Assembly: GCA_934183255.1 (NCBI GenBank)
Contig: CAKPSD010000001.1
Coordinates: forward strand, 806,001 to 870,000
Length of the DNA stretch: 64,000 nucleotides
Reading direction: 5' to 3'
DNA from: an uncultured Bacilli bacterium
Lineage (GTDB): Bacteria; Bacillota_I; Bacilli_A; RFN20; DUOF01
Numbering within the stretch: the stretch's first letter is position 1; every line of letters starts with the position of its first letter. The notes below the pieces were generated by a model, which saw only the letters and a list, made by a program, of their open reading frames with translations, did no database searches and was not told where the DNA came from. Below, one piece after another: positions 18,601 to 28,373 of the stretch. The translations under genes were made by a program, and so were the position numbers.

Positions 18601-21600
18601 AAAATATTGATTTGAGCATATTGATTTCTTCCCTCTCCTTGATATACAAGTTGTATATTAGGAGCTCTCTTACTCTTGGATACAATTACTCTAGTAACAT
18701 TGCCCGCTCTATCTATAAGTTCAATAGTAACTATCATATTATCATCTTCTGCAATACCAACAGGTATTTCAAAATAATATTCATTATTACTTTCATCATA
18801 TTTCAAATACTCATTAATATTTTCATATATTTTTTCCGATGTAGTATATTCATTTGATATAGTTCTAGCTAATCTTAAGTAAGAATAGTATTCTCTATAT
18901 ACAACTTCATTTTGACTATATACATGTTCATATATTTCATATTTTTGTGCAAATCTATTAGCACCATTATTTCTTATAATTAAATAGAATTTATTAGCAT
19001 TTGTTTTTATTGTATTACTAATACCCATATCATTAATACTAATATTTTCTTCTGTAATGTTACCATCTTTTTCTATTTTAGCTTTAGTTTCTAAATAAGA
19101 ATTGTCATCAACAAATATAGCATAATAAGTTTTATTGCTATGACTAATTAAACTATTATCACTAGAATTAGTATAAGAAATTGATTTATCTATTTCCTCA
19201 AAAATATAATATGTATTTCCACTTACAACTAAACTAAATGATTCATTTTTAGTTGTTGTATGTGTGCTATCAATATTACTCATTGATTTATAGTAATATT
19301 TTATTGATTGAGTATCTAATGTATTGATTTCATTTATTTCTAAATTAAATTGTAAGTCCAATGCATAATTTACTATTTTAACTTTAATTTTAATACAATT
19401 ATCTGTAGAAGAACATGTTTCTTCAATTGTCATTGAGTTATCACTTGCATTTTTCTTTAAATAAACATATTTATACATATTAGTTTCATTACAATTTGAA
19501 TTATTAGATGAATCACATACTAATTGCTTTATACTTGGATCATCAAACAATTTATCTCCACCATAAGTTGGAATTACTAATTTTGAAATATACTTGATAG
19601 CTTCACTGATAGCTTGCGCTTTGGTATCAAACACTCTATTATTAATGAATGTTTTTAAATTAATATCGTAATAAGAGTAACAATATTTATTTGTATTACA
19701 TGTGTATATGTTATTCTCTACATGTTTTACATAAATACTATATAAATAATCTGATGCTTCTTTTTTAGTAGCAAATGCATAGAACATTTCAGAATTTAAG
19801 TCTGACAATGAGTTTATATTAATGGATGTTCCGTAGTTTTCTACAGCTGATAAAACACTTGATACGACTCTTTCATTACTACTATTTATAACCTCTGAAG
19901 GAACACTATACCAATAGCTTGCTCCTGTTGGTAAGTTTTGATTTTTATTATATGAAGGCGCTGTATTATCAATATCTATTCTAGAATATTCTTCATATGC
20001 ACCATTTATAAATCTACCAGTTTTATTAGTAGCTTTATCTTCAGATAATAATACATATCCACCATCTTCTCTAAGATATGCAACTATTGATGATACTCTA
20101 TATACATTATTAGCATCTTCGCTTGTGAAATTATAGCCCATTGGATATTCACTGAATCCACCTTCACTATTTTCATAGTAATAAGTAATATAGAAATACT
20201 TATCAGCAGTAGGTGATAACTTTGTATAAACTATTCTATAAACAATTTCACCATCATTGTTAGTTTTTATGTAGTTATACCCAGTTGAAATTGCTTCTTT
20301 TTTGTATGAACCACTTAAAATATCTTCACACTCTATGTATCTATTTTCAAAAGAGACATCACCACGAAGTTCTCCTTTTTCACAATACAACTTAGCATCT
20401 TCACTTAAGCTTGCCATATAATACAATTTATTAGTTTCTTCATCAACTTCAGCATCAATTTTTAAAATTGGTTTTGTTGTATCAATAATAAATTGATGTG
20501 ATGCATAATTATACTTTAAGTACATTACTTTTTCGCAATCATCTGTACCTAAGCATGCTCGATTTTCATTATAATTTCCTTTATCATAAACAAAGAATTT
20601 ATAAATACCTTCAGCATTACTTGTATAATTATATTCACCTGCTATATCACTTATATTTTTAGTTTCTGTTTTTAAATTTCCTCCTGCTGGAGCAAATATA
20701 TTTGATGGTAATACGCAATGTTCTGGAGTATCTGTGCAATAATAAACTTGGTATATGCCTTCTTCTTCATTACTAAATAATATTTTAACTTTATTATAAT
20801 AACCAGATAAACTAGTAATTGTTTCTCCATTAATATTAAATTCTGGAGTTTTTGTATCTACTACATATACTGTTTTTATAAGCGTATCACTTATATTACC
20901 AGCTAAATCGGTAACTATATATTCAATTTTATATACTCCTACAGAATTATTTTTAATAGCTATATTTCCATATTCATCTTCTACTAACTTATTCCAATAA
21001 GATGAATTAGTTAACAAACTTGGATAATAATTGTAGTAATCTTCTACATAGCAATAATCATTACCATTTGAGCATGAATAGTCTCCTCTAAATACATAAT
21101 CACTAATTTTTTTCATAAGTGTATAATATTTTTTGTTTTCTTCTTTAGTTAGCCCATCAGCAACACCGCTAAAAGTTCCATCTAGATTTTTAATATAGTT
21201 TTTATAAGTTAAATTGTAATTATATTTATAATAAGCAACATTATAAGTTAACCCATTTCTTATAAAATTATCTGCACCTTGTGAATTAATTCTACTAGTT
21301 ATGGCATCACTAGATTTGATTTCCATTCCATAACCATTATTCAAATAATCTTTATTATATTTAGAATCTGCACTAACTTCACTATCATAGTTAGCTTCAA
21401 TTCTATCTTCATCTAAAATATTATCATAGAATCCTACAGTTGGTTTTTGTCTATCAATAAATAAATAATTAACTACTGTTTGATTATCAAAGAAATCATA
21501 TACAGTTAATGTATAGTTAACGAAGTAATTACCTTCTTCTTCATATGTTAATTCAAAAGATATTTTATTTTCTCTATAATCAAATTCAGTAGCATTAAAT

Positions 21601-24600
21601 GAACAATCTTTTTCTTCTCCATCAACAGATGAATAGTATGTACATTTCAATTTATAAATTGGTTCACTGAATGTTACAATTAAATTTTTATCCGTTAAGT
21701 TATATTTGCCATCATCTGCTTTTAATGAATTTGAGTATCTAACATAATAGTTAGTACCTACTAATTTTGTAATTCCATTCTCTACTTTTTGATATTCTTC
21801 AACTTTTACATAGTATTGAGTTGTATTATTAATTTCACCACAATTAACTAAAACATAATTTCCTTCATTAAGTCTATAATATCTATCTTCAACACATGTA
21901 TTTCTTAAATCATTGTTTACTTTATAATAGTTTTCTACTTTTATATAGTTATTATAAGTCGTAGTAGTTTCACTATTATCTAACATGTATTCTAATGTAG
22001 CTATATCTATAACTGAAGGTGCAACTCTATCTTCTATTATTATAACTGTTTCTAAGTAATTAGCAGAATAATTTCCTGCACCATCTTTTGCTCTAAAGAT
22101 TATTGGCCTACCAAATCTAGAAACTAGCCCAAAGCCAAATTTTACTTCTTGATTATCACTAATAGCAATTTGCCATTCTCTTGTATCTAATATTGCATAT
22201 TTTCCATCTACTCTAACTATTTGAGTGTTTCCTTCAGTGTTATATTTTTCATCCACTAAATTGTAATATTTAACATTATCAGCAATTAGTTTTATTCTTC
22301 CTTCTTTAACGATATTGCAACTACCGTCATTTATTTGTACACATGAGTTTGGTAATGTTGCTGCTTTCAAGTATTTTCCTGCATCTTCAACATATGTTGC
22401 CGTCTCTGAATAATAACTAGCATAAGAACTAGCTTGTATTCCAGTTTTATTTTCAACTAATGTGAATCCATCTTTATCTTTAGTATAATAATTAGTATTT
22501 GTAAATTTACCTGTTTGATCATACATATGATACAATTCGCATTCTATATCATTTTCTAAGCATATATCATCATAAGTTTTATTTAACATATTTTGTAAGT
22601 TTACTTGAGTTTTATTTGAACCATAATAATAAGTTTCATTAGGATCTATTTGATCCCCTAAAGTTACATTTATATAAGCCCCTCTAACATAGATGTTTAC
22701 ATTTCCTTCTAAATCTTCAGCAAACTTTGTTGAATTCATATATCTTGCATGTATTTTCTTATATAGAGCAACATTTGCATCAGCATATACTCCATTTTCT
22801 CTAAGAACGTAACTTCCGCTTATGTCTTTAGCATAGTTATTATAAGTAACTCTATAAGCTTCATATGCATTAACAGTAACATTATTACTAATATTTGCTT
22901 GTGTTGGTAAATCTTTACATAATATTTTTCCAGTTTCTGCTATAACAGTTTCTCCTTCACAGGCAAAATCATCTAAAGACGCATTTGCTGACATTGATAA
23001 CATCAAATCTTTGTTATCATCAAAGTTATCTTGTCCAAATTTAGTTGTAGGAGTATAAGAATCATCATAATAGATATATGGAGCTTTATTATCAAATATG
23101 AAACTTTGATTTTTAGTATATGTGTTATTAAAATAATCTGTAGCTATAATCTTTAAGGTATTAGTATCAGACTGTCTTTCTTCCTTGTTAATTGCTATAA
23201 CAAATGAAAGTCTAAGCGATTTACTAGTCGTACCTAAAATATTACATTCACTGCTTGTTACACTTCCACTACCTGCACCAATTTCACAATTGCCACCATT
23301 GTTTACAACTGCTAAAGATACTGCATTAGCCTCAGCTTGTGCATTTTCTTCAGCTGTAGCACTATCTCTAGTTACCCAATATTTCATAACTAAGATATTT
23401 TCTCCAATTTTACTTTCTAAGAAGCTATTTTCGCTAACTGTTATTTTAACATCTACATATTGTTGATATTCACTTAAGTTTTTATTATTAACATCTACTA
23501 TTTCATCAATTGAAGGAGCATCTTTATCAATAACAAATGCATAAGTAATTTCATTTCCACCTGCATCAGCAAAAGTTATCACATATGTTCCACTCTTACT
23601 AAATTTAATATAATTACCATCAGTATCAAATTCAACATTAACGCTGTTAATTGATTCATCACATTTCCCTAAAGAACATGTATATGGATTATAATAAGTT
23701 TCTTTGTCAAATGTCATTACAAGTAATCTATTAATTACTCCTTCTTTTAATGTTTCAGTATCCAAATTAAACAATACACTATAACTACCTATATTTATAA
23801 TTTTATATGAATTATCATTTTCTCTATAGATAAAATCAGAAGTATTAAAATTATTCTTTTCTCCCTTACAATCTGTTGTATCGCAAATCATTTGTGAAGC
23901 AATATTAGGTTTTTTATTATCTATAACAAATGAATAATCAATAGGAAGAGTAATCATATTTTCTGCTGCACCACTAACACCTGTTATATCAGTGTATAGT
24001 TCGCTATTAATATGATATGTATTATTTTCTGTAAAAGCCAAATAGTGATAATCATTCATTGTTCCAATAAAATATATTCCTTTTGCTTTTAATTCATTAA
24101 CAGCATTACTAAATTCGCTAAATTTATATTTATTTTCGCAATCAAGAGTTATTCCAGCAACTTCATCTCCATAAAATGTAAATAAACATGTTAAATTTTG
24201 ATATTTATCATCAGAAGTAGAATCTGTAATATAGTTATTCATTGTATTTAAATTATTAGCAGCACTTATTTTTAATATTCCAAAGTTATTAACTTTAAAT
24301 TTTACATATACAAATTGATTGGTAAATAACATATTTTTATTAAAATCATTATATAAAGTTGTTGGTATTAAATCTTGATAAGAATATGTATTAGGTACAA
24401 CAGCTTTAAAATATACATCAGTACTTACAAGTTCATCTTCATTATTACTTGGAAGTTTAGATGTGCCATTTTCAAATCTAGTTAAATCATCTAAGTAATC
24501 GGCATTCTCATTAGAATTTATGTAAACATCTAATTCAGCTCTCTTTATTCCAATTCCTCCAACTGCTTTAGATTTATTGAAGAAACTATCTAACAAGACA

Positions 24601-27600
24601 AAATTATAAAGTCCTTTTGAAATAGCAAATGTAGTTTTGTCATCTAATATTTCATATTCTTTTGTTTCGTTATTATAGTTAATTTGTGGAATAGATATTC
24701 CTCCAACAATTTTATTTTCTAAAGTTGTTGATAAAGAAATAGGTAGTGAAACACTCTTAATGATTCTTGTTTCATCAATAACATATTCTGGATCTTCTTT
24801 AACTTTATTTAATTCCAATTTGTTTAAATATATAATAGCTTTAATATAGTTTGATAAAGCTGTGCCAAACTCTGCTAATCCATATTCATCAATGCTAGTG
24901 CAGAATCCAACTTCACAATTTTCACTTTTTACGTATTGTACAGCCAAAGACTTAAAGTCATTTCTCTCATATATATCAATTATTAAATTAAATGAATTTT
25001 CTTTATCACTTTCACTTTCTTCAATAGCCAATTCCATCATTTGAGTTCCTATTTTAAAGTAAAAAGTCATTTCATTTCCTGCTCTATCGCTTGCCGTAAT
25101 AGAGTAAACTTTATCAGAATCATTTTTATCATATTCATATGCAATTTTTACATATTCTGCTAAATTATTAATACACTTTTGATCGTTTATATTAGTATTA
25201 CATCTTAAGTAATATTTATTTCCATCAACAAGTGTAAAAGCATATGGATCAATATCAAAAATATTTGATATATTTATATCTTTAGTAATTAAAGCTGGTG
25301 TATTTTCATTTTTACCTAAAGATATTTCATTATATTTGATAATAGTCGTTTCTCCCCCGCCAGCAACCTTATATCCAATAGTTGGGACAGTTCTATCTAT
25401 AACAAAGGTAGCAGAGTTTCCACACACTTCATTAGATTTTCCATAATTGTAGCAATACTTAACAATGTATTTTCCCTCTTTTTTATAATCAGCATCGGCA
25501 CTGTTTCCAAATATCACAGCTGCTTTACCGTTTACAGAGTTTATAACAGGAGAACTTGAAAAATAATACCCTTCATCATTAGATAATGTTTCATAAAATT
25601 CAGTAACTAAATAAGCATTGTTTTTAAGTTCAAATGACATTCCTTTAGCATACATGATTGTTGATGTTTCTTCATTGTAATAACCAGTTGTAGGTTTAGA
25701 TGCAATATCACTAGTATATCTAACATTTTGTTCAGAAACGAAATAATTGTATTGTTCAACAATTTGATTAATTACTCTTTGTATAGATCTTAAATTGGCA
25801 AATGCATATCCTTTTTCATTTGTACATAAGCCTCTAATTTTACCATTAAAATCAATGCTACATGATTCGCCATCTTCATGTTCTAATTCTGCATCAATAT
25901 AGTATACAAAATAAAATTTTTGGAAAGTTAATAAAGCGGAATCTCCCAAATCATTTATTCCTTCACTATAGTTATATTCTTTATTAACCAGTTTTATTCT
26001 GCTGTATTCTTGTAAAAGAGCATATTCTTTAGCCTTTGTTTCACCTTGGAAAGCAGCTTTTGTGTTATGTGCTTCATTTTCAAATTTTAGATAATTTGCA
26101 TTAGTATATTGCGCTCCACTTGTATCTTCTATGAATTCACCTTTTCCTGTAGATGTATTGTATTTAAACAAATAGTATTTTACTCCACTAACTTTTTCAA
26201 TATTGTTTTCAACAGGATAATAAAATTCTTCCCATGTATCATCTCTTAACACACTAGTTTCTACTCTATTATATAAATACCATTTGTCAATTCCAAGTTC
26301 ACCAACAGCAACATCATCAGGCAAACTATTTTCAATTACCACTATTGTTCTACCAATTATAAATTCTACTAAGCCATTGAAAGAAGAAAATTTATGATAT
26401 GTTGCTATATCTCCTATCGTTTTTGAAGATATAATAGCACTATCAGGATAGCCTATTTTCTTTGTTCCGTGCACTAATTTAAATGTATCTAAAACTAAAT
26501 TACCCGCACACTCTTGAGAATCAGAACTTGCGCCAGAATCACACACATCTTGATTTTGAAGAACAGAAATATTGTCAAAATTATCAAAACTAGTAATATC
26601 GATAACAGTTATAAATGAATCTTTATTACCTTTATTTTCTACTTCAACATCATTTATCTTTAAACTACTTAAATCACCAACAAAAGCATAATTTATTTCC
26701 CCATATTCATTTGAATAAGCAAACATATCATGAATATAATTTGTTCCAGAGATAACTCTTTCTACTATAGACATTGATCCATTTTCATTCAATTCAATAG
26801 TAGCGTAATATCCTGTATTTGCTTTTTTACCAACAGCCATAAATTTAGTATCATCTATTTTTCTTATAGCTTCAAGATTGTCATTAGAATTATTATCTTT
26901 AATTTGAACATCTATTATACCTAAATTATTATTTAAAGAAACGAAAAATACATTTTCTGTATTTGTTGTATTATAGCTATCATTTTGCCCTCTAACTCTA
27001 TCAACATTTGACCTACCAACAATCAAGAAACCATTTTCACGTGAAACTATATCATTGAAATATGTTTGTTTAACTGTAGCCATATTATAAGTTAAATAAA
27101 AGTAAGGATTTTCTGATGTACAACTATTTTCTTCTCCAAACGTTTCTATGTTACATGTAGTTATGTATCCACCAACAGCACCATTTTGATTTTCAACAGC
27201 GCTATTTCCTACAGCTATAACTTTAGCAACATTTTCATCATTAGCAATCACTAAAGAATTATATTTTGAGTCAAGTGTGTTTTCATAATACTTAATTCCT
27301 ATTAAATCAACTCCATTTATTGTAGCTCTTGCTATTTTTCCTGAAGTTGTAGTATTAGAATTATTTTTGTAACCAGCTGCTAACAAGTAATTTCCTGATA
27401 CCATTATTTTATTTACATATGACATTTCATCAAAAGAAACAAATTTACCAGAATTTACAAGCCCTCCCGTTTGGCCTAAGCTAAGTTGAATTCTACGAAC
27501 AAAAGCTTTCACTACACCATCTTTAGTATAATATCCACTTAAATAGAAATCTGTATCTTCTGAAATGTTTTGAACTTTAAATATATCAGTCAATGTAAGT

Positions 27601-28214
27601 GAAGTAACTTCGCTAACTGATGTTGCAACACCGTTAACAAACCAATCTTCACTTAAACATTCAAAACTCCATATTAATTTACCAATCAAATTATATTTTG
27701 CTATATATGCTTTATTTCCAAAATTACCAATGGCAATATAACCATTGTTTGAAACACCAATAATCTTATTGAAAGTATCATCTTCTGCGGTATTTAACCC
27801 TGAACTATTTTCAGCCCATGTATTTATTGAACCATTCAAATCAGTTGGTAAAACTCTTATTTTTCTTTCCACCATTACTGTAGGTTCTTTTTTCAAATAA
27901 TATTTTACTCTATAGAAACCTGCACTTGTTATATACTGGTTTATCGCATTTGCACCAGATGCACTAGATTCAATTGTTGTGCTACTATTTATCTGAACAA
28001 CAACATTTCTATCTGCAACTCCATCACAACTTGCACTTACTCCACTATCACTCCAAGCAGCTCTTGTATTCAAAACAAGATACTCATTATTGTCGTTTAA
28101 TTTTATAGTGCAATTTGCTGCTGATGCTTTAGAAGCACCAAAAAACACAAAGAATAAAAAAACAAATATTAAGCTAAAAGTTCCTTTCTTTATTAATTTA
28201 TTAATAAAATGCAT
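15603..28214 (-). CDS. giant Ig-repeat surface protein (4203 residues)
   Basis: This is the largest gene in the window. It has a secretion signal (residues 1-33; hydrophobic core FSLIFVFLFFVFF, cleavage near SKASA). A region of about 450 residues follows with beta-propeller-like repeats (GYIAIGNFG, NYLLAAGYKN, GFLIVGRSN, KFMAVGKKAN). From about residue 900 to the end there are at least 13 Ig-like units. Most end in a GxYxIxxxDxxGN segment and a short linker such as IDRTVPTIGY, IDKDAPSID, IDRQKPTVGF or IDNDAPDID, at roughly residues 940, 1430, 1560, 1710, 2060, 2255, 2450, 2580, 2750, 3470, 3770 and 3870. One C-terminal helix (about 4175-4195) and the tail RKKVKVL anchor it; there is no LPXTG. 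It is rich in Tyr, Asn and paired Cys. Adhesion or a surface layer role is inferred. Confidence 0.85.
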   Translation of the reverse strand: MHFINKLIKKGTFSLIFVFLFFVFFGASKASAANCTIKLNDNNEYLVLNTRAAWSDSGVSASCDGVADRNVVVQINSSTTIESSASGANAINQYITSAGFYRVKYYLKKEPTVMVERKIRVLPTDLNGSINTWAENSSGLNTAEDDTFNKIIGVSNNGYIAIGNFGNKAYIAKYNLIGKLIWSFECLSEDWFVNGVATSVSEVTSLTLTDIFKVQNISEDTDFYLSGYYTKDGVVKAFVRRIQLSLGQTGGLVNSGKFVSFDEMSYVNKIMVSGNYLLAAGYKNNSNTTTSGKIARATINGVDLIGIKYYENTLDSKYNSLVIANDENVAKVIAVGNSAVENQNGAVGGYITTCNIETFGEENSCTSENPYFYLTYNMATVKQTYFNDIVSRENGFLIVGRSNVDRVRGQNDSYNTTNTENVFFVSLNNNLGIIDVQIKDNNSNDNLEAIRKIDDTKFMAVGKKANTGYYATIELNENGSMSIVERVISGTNYIHDMFAYSNEYGEINYAFVGDLSSLKINDVEVENKGNKDSFITVIDITSFDNFDNISVLQNQDVCDSGASSDSQECAGNLVLDTFKLVHGTKKIGYPDSAIISSKTIGDIATYHKFSSFNGLVEFIIGRTIVVIENSLPDDVAVGELGIDKWYLYNRVETSVLRDDTWEEFYYPVENNIEKVSGVKYYLFKYNTSTGKGEFIEDTSGAQYTNANYLKFENEAHNTKAAFQGETKAKEYALLQEYSRIKLVNKEYNYSEGINDLGDSALLTFQKFYFVYYIDAELEHEDGESCSIDFNGKIRGLCTNEKGYAFANLRSIQRVINQIVEQYNYFVSEQNVRYTSDIASKPTTGYYNEETSTIMYAKGMSFELKNNAYLVTEFYETLSNDEGYYFSSSPVINSVNGKAAVIFGNSADADYKKEGKYIVKYCYNYGKSNEVCGNSATFVIDRTVPTIGYKVAGGGETTIIKYNEISLGKNENTPALITKDINISNIFDIDPYAFTLVDGNKYYLRCNTNINDQKCINNLAEYVKIAYEYDKNDSDKVYSITASDRAGNEMTFYFKIGTQMMELAIEESESDKENSFNLIIDIYERNDFKSLAVQYVKSENCEVGFCTSIDEYGLAEFGTALSNYIKAIIYLNKLELNKVKEDPEYVIDETRIIKSVSLPISLSTTLENKIVGGISIPQINYNNETKEYEILDDKTTFAISKGLYNFVLLDSFFNKSKAVGGIGIKRAELDVYINSNENADYLDDLTRFENGTSKLPSNNEDELVSTDVYFKAVVPNTYSYQDLIPTTLYNDFNKNMLFTNQFVYVKFKVNNFGILKISAANNLNTMNNYITDSTSDDKYQNLTCLFTFYGDEVAGITLDCENKYKFSEFSNAVNELKAKGIYFIGTMNDYHYLAFTENNTYHINSELYTDITGVSGAAENMITLPIDYSFVIDNKKPNIASQMICDTTDCKGEKNNFNTSDFIYRENDNSYKIINIGSYSVLFNLDTETLKEGVINRLLVMTFDKETYYNPYTCSLGKCDESINSVNVEFDTDGNYIKFSKSGTYVITFADAGGNEITYAFVIDKDAPSIDEIVDVNNKNLSEYQQYVDVKITVSENSFLESKIGENILVMKYWVTRDSATAEENAQAEANAVSLAVVNNGGNCEIGAGSGSVTSSECNILGTTSKSLRLSFVIAINKEERQSDTNTLKIIATDYFNNTYTKNQSFIFDNKAPYIYYDDSYTPTTKFGQDNFDDNKDLMLSMSANASLDDFACEGETVIAETGKILCKDLPTQANISNNVTVNAYEAYRVTYNNYAKDISGSYVLRENGVYADANVALYKKIHARYMNSTKFAEDLEGNVNIYVRGAYINVTLGDQIDPNETYYYGSNKTQVNLQNMLNKTYDDICLENDIECELYHMYDQTGKFTNTNYYTKDKDGFTLVENKTGIQASSYASYYSETATYVEDAGKYLKAATLPNSCVQINDGSCNIVKEGRIKLIADNVKYYNLVDEKYNTEGNTQIVRVDGKYAILDTREWQIAISDNQEVKFGFGLVSRFGRPIIFRAKDGAGNYSANYLETVIIIEDRVAPSVIDIATLEYMLDNSETTTTYNNYIKVENYYKVNNDLRNTCVEDRYYRLNEGNYVLVNCGEINNTTQYYVKVEEYQKVENGITKLVGTNYYVRYSNSLKADDGKYNLTDKNLIVTFSEPIYKLKCTYYSSVDGEEKDCSFNATEFDYRENKISFELTYEEEGNYFVNYTLTVYDFFDNQTVVNYLFIDRQKPTVGFYDNILDEDRIEANYDSEVSADSKYNKDYLNNGYGMEIKSSDAITSRINSQGADNFIRNGLTYNVAYYKYNYNLTYKNYIKNLDGTFSGVADGLTKEENKKYYTLMKKISDYVFRGDYSCSNGNDYCYVEDYYNYYPSLLTNSSYWNKLVEDEYGNIAIKNNSVGVYKIEYIVTDLAGNISDTLIKTVYVVDTKTPEFNINGETITSLSGYYNKVKILFSNEEEGIYQVYYCTDTPEHCVLPSNIFAPAGGNLKTETKNISDIAGEYNYTSNAEGIYKFFVYDKGNYNENRACLGTDDCEKVMYLKYNYASHQFIIDTTKPILKIDAEVDEETNKLYYMASLSEDAKLYCEKGELRGDVSFENRYIECEDILSGSYKKEAISTGYNYIKTNNDGEIVYRIVYTKLSPTADKYFYITYYYENSEGGFSEYPMGYNFTSEDANNVYRVSSIVAYLREDGGYVLLSEDKATNKTGRFINGAYEEYSRIDIDNTAPSYNKNQNLPTGASYWYSVPSEVINSSNERVVSSVLSAVENYGTSININSLSDLNSEMFYAFATKKEASDYLYSIYVKHVENNIYTCNTNKYCYSYYDINLKTFINNRVFDTKAQAISEAIKYISKLVIPTYGGDKLFDDPSIKQLVCDSSNNSNCNETNMYKYVYLKKNASDNSMTIEETCSSTDNCIKIKVKIVNYALDLQFNLEINEINTLDTQSIKYYYKSMSNIDSTHTTTKNESFSLVVSGNTYYIFEEIDKSISYTNSSDNSLISHSNKTYYAIFVDDNSYLETKAKIEKDGNITEENISINDMGISNTIKTNANKFYLIIRNNGANRFAQKYEIYEHVYSQNEVVYREYYSYLRLARTISNEYTTSEKIYENINEYLKYDESNNEYYFEIPVGIAEDDNMIVTIELIDRAGNVTRVIVSKSKRAPNIQLVYQGEGRNQYAQINILDTWNTKTISNNLDVKWSSNGNSYETNEDILRSLTCSPGTTGLVYGCENVGAINGKNSYIVKITNTNYTYGFFEVYLEDDHGNTNSIKFIYNPLDFSISYLTDETTSIKYIDNNTFLDEEQRMISKGNLVLEWNDIVNYINLYKISSNNTWELVCTSKDMIASHAGDCGSVNENNRIEAVFNGGTYESSKLTYVDEGIYKAELVNRQSILINNKCVSDDGTVNCKDIYTDVSNIMSWETNEIECLEALQVKREEESNYNSGRRYSLFEIDKTSPKTDGIKITVNKPSGNVVFNSIEEFIADSRRYINSEVKIEWNEKLVILNWSCNYNITYTIVDENGDVFVKWSDNGSTSSVAINAGSFTIGQTYYTITKNNANQDIVSWSENGVPKSAPITRNENGYQTFNLLNPCTGGKTLFNSESIKTFGISSKNDIIYSFFFEDFAGNITENSEYTFTINIKLPEMEIYEVDANGNKLVDENDNPLLITNGKKVRNNVKLFCYEDGILVDDCMDLYVVDLQLLTANGYVKRDPSVLVKETYGHMASYKYTIYVKKDTNGNYYPSLYTEIEFTIDKQPPKIIINGTRVGSYNYFKGEVTISLDDNVNGTGIIYDGCVPDENDSYVCNKEPLATFSGVNYILSKTGTYKIIAKDEIGNVTQNMDIEYVTIDNDAPDIDVIANTTYVNYELAENSYTNANTVVVTSVDNNPGSYLRYRINEGEWTTVEDTTIQLTEEGIYEIKAYDSVGNESIERHFIIYRQTPKYQLFVNDRETTAGDAIKGNAYLTWREPTSKAEAPIVKVIMNGNAYTKKQKIEDTGEYVFVITDLAGNTATYKISINNNDNICLNNVPLKPHKQYLLKVTNSYVTISGGSDYSFKKNDTLIFAVPTSQYKGNQSCGAGMLGYRSLDENAYLVLSETDAQYINEHTEAGISISNSYQSIIDNLDGYVYVFIVDRNVAKKDLGMNIGENFFNKDPLGWSLLFISGLAIVYGLAKVLIFRKKVKVL

Positions 28215-28306
28215 AATACCACGCCTTTCAATACACGATTTAATTGTAAATTAATTAACCTTTTTATTCAATAATTCGACACATATATTGTTCATAATTT
28301 TGAAGA

Positions 28307-28336
28307 TTGACAATATTTGTAATTATATTTTATAAT
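28307..28336 (+). promoter_or_regulatory. promoter of the ParB-like gene
   Basis: TTGACA (28307-28312) and TATAAT (28331-28336) are separated by 18 bases. A second TATAAT at 28342-28347 could be an alternative -10. The 159-base gap also contains the upstream region of the divergent giant gene. Confidence 0.65.
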
Positions 28337-28373
28337 TAGAGTATAATTTTCAATAAAAGTAGGTGCGTAAGTT

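Noticed and set aside
18612..18857. Open frame on the plus strand inside the giant gene
   Set aside because: Ser/Ile-rich antisense frame without a ribosome site; such frames are expected opposite AT-rich genes.
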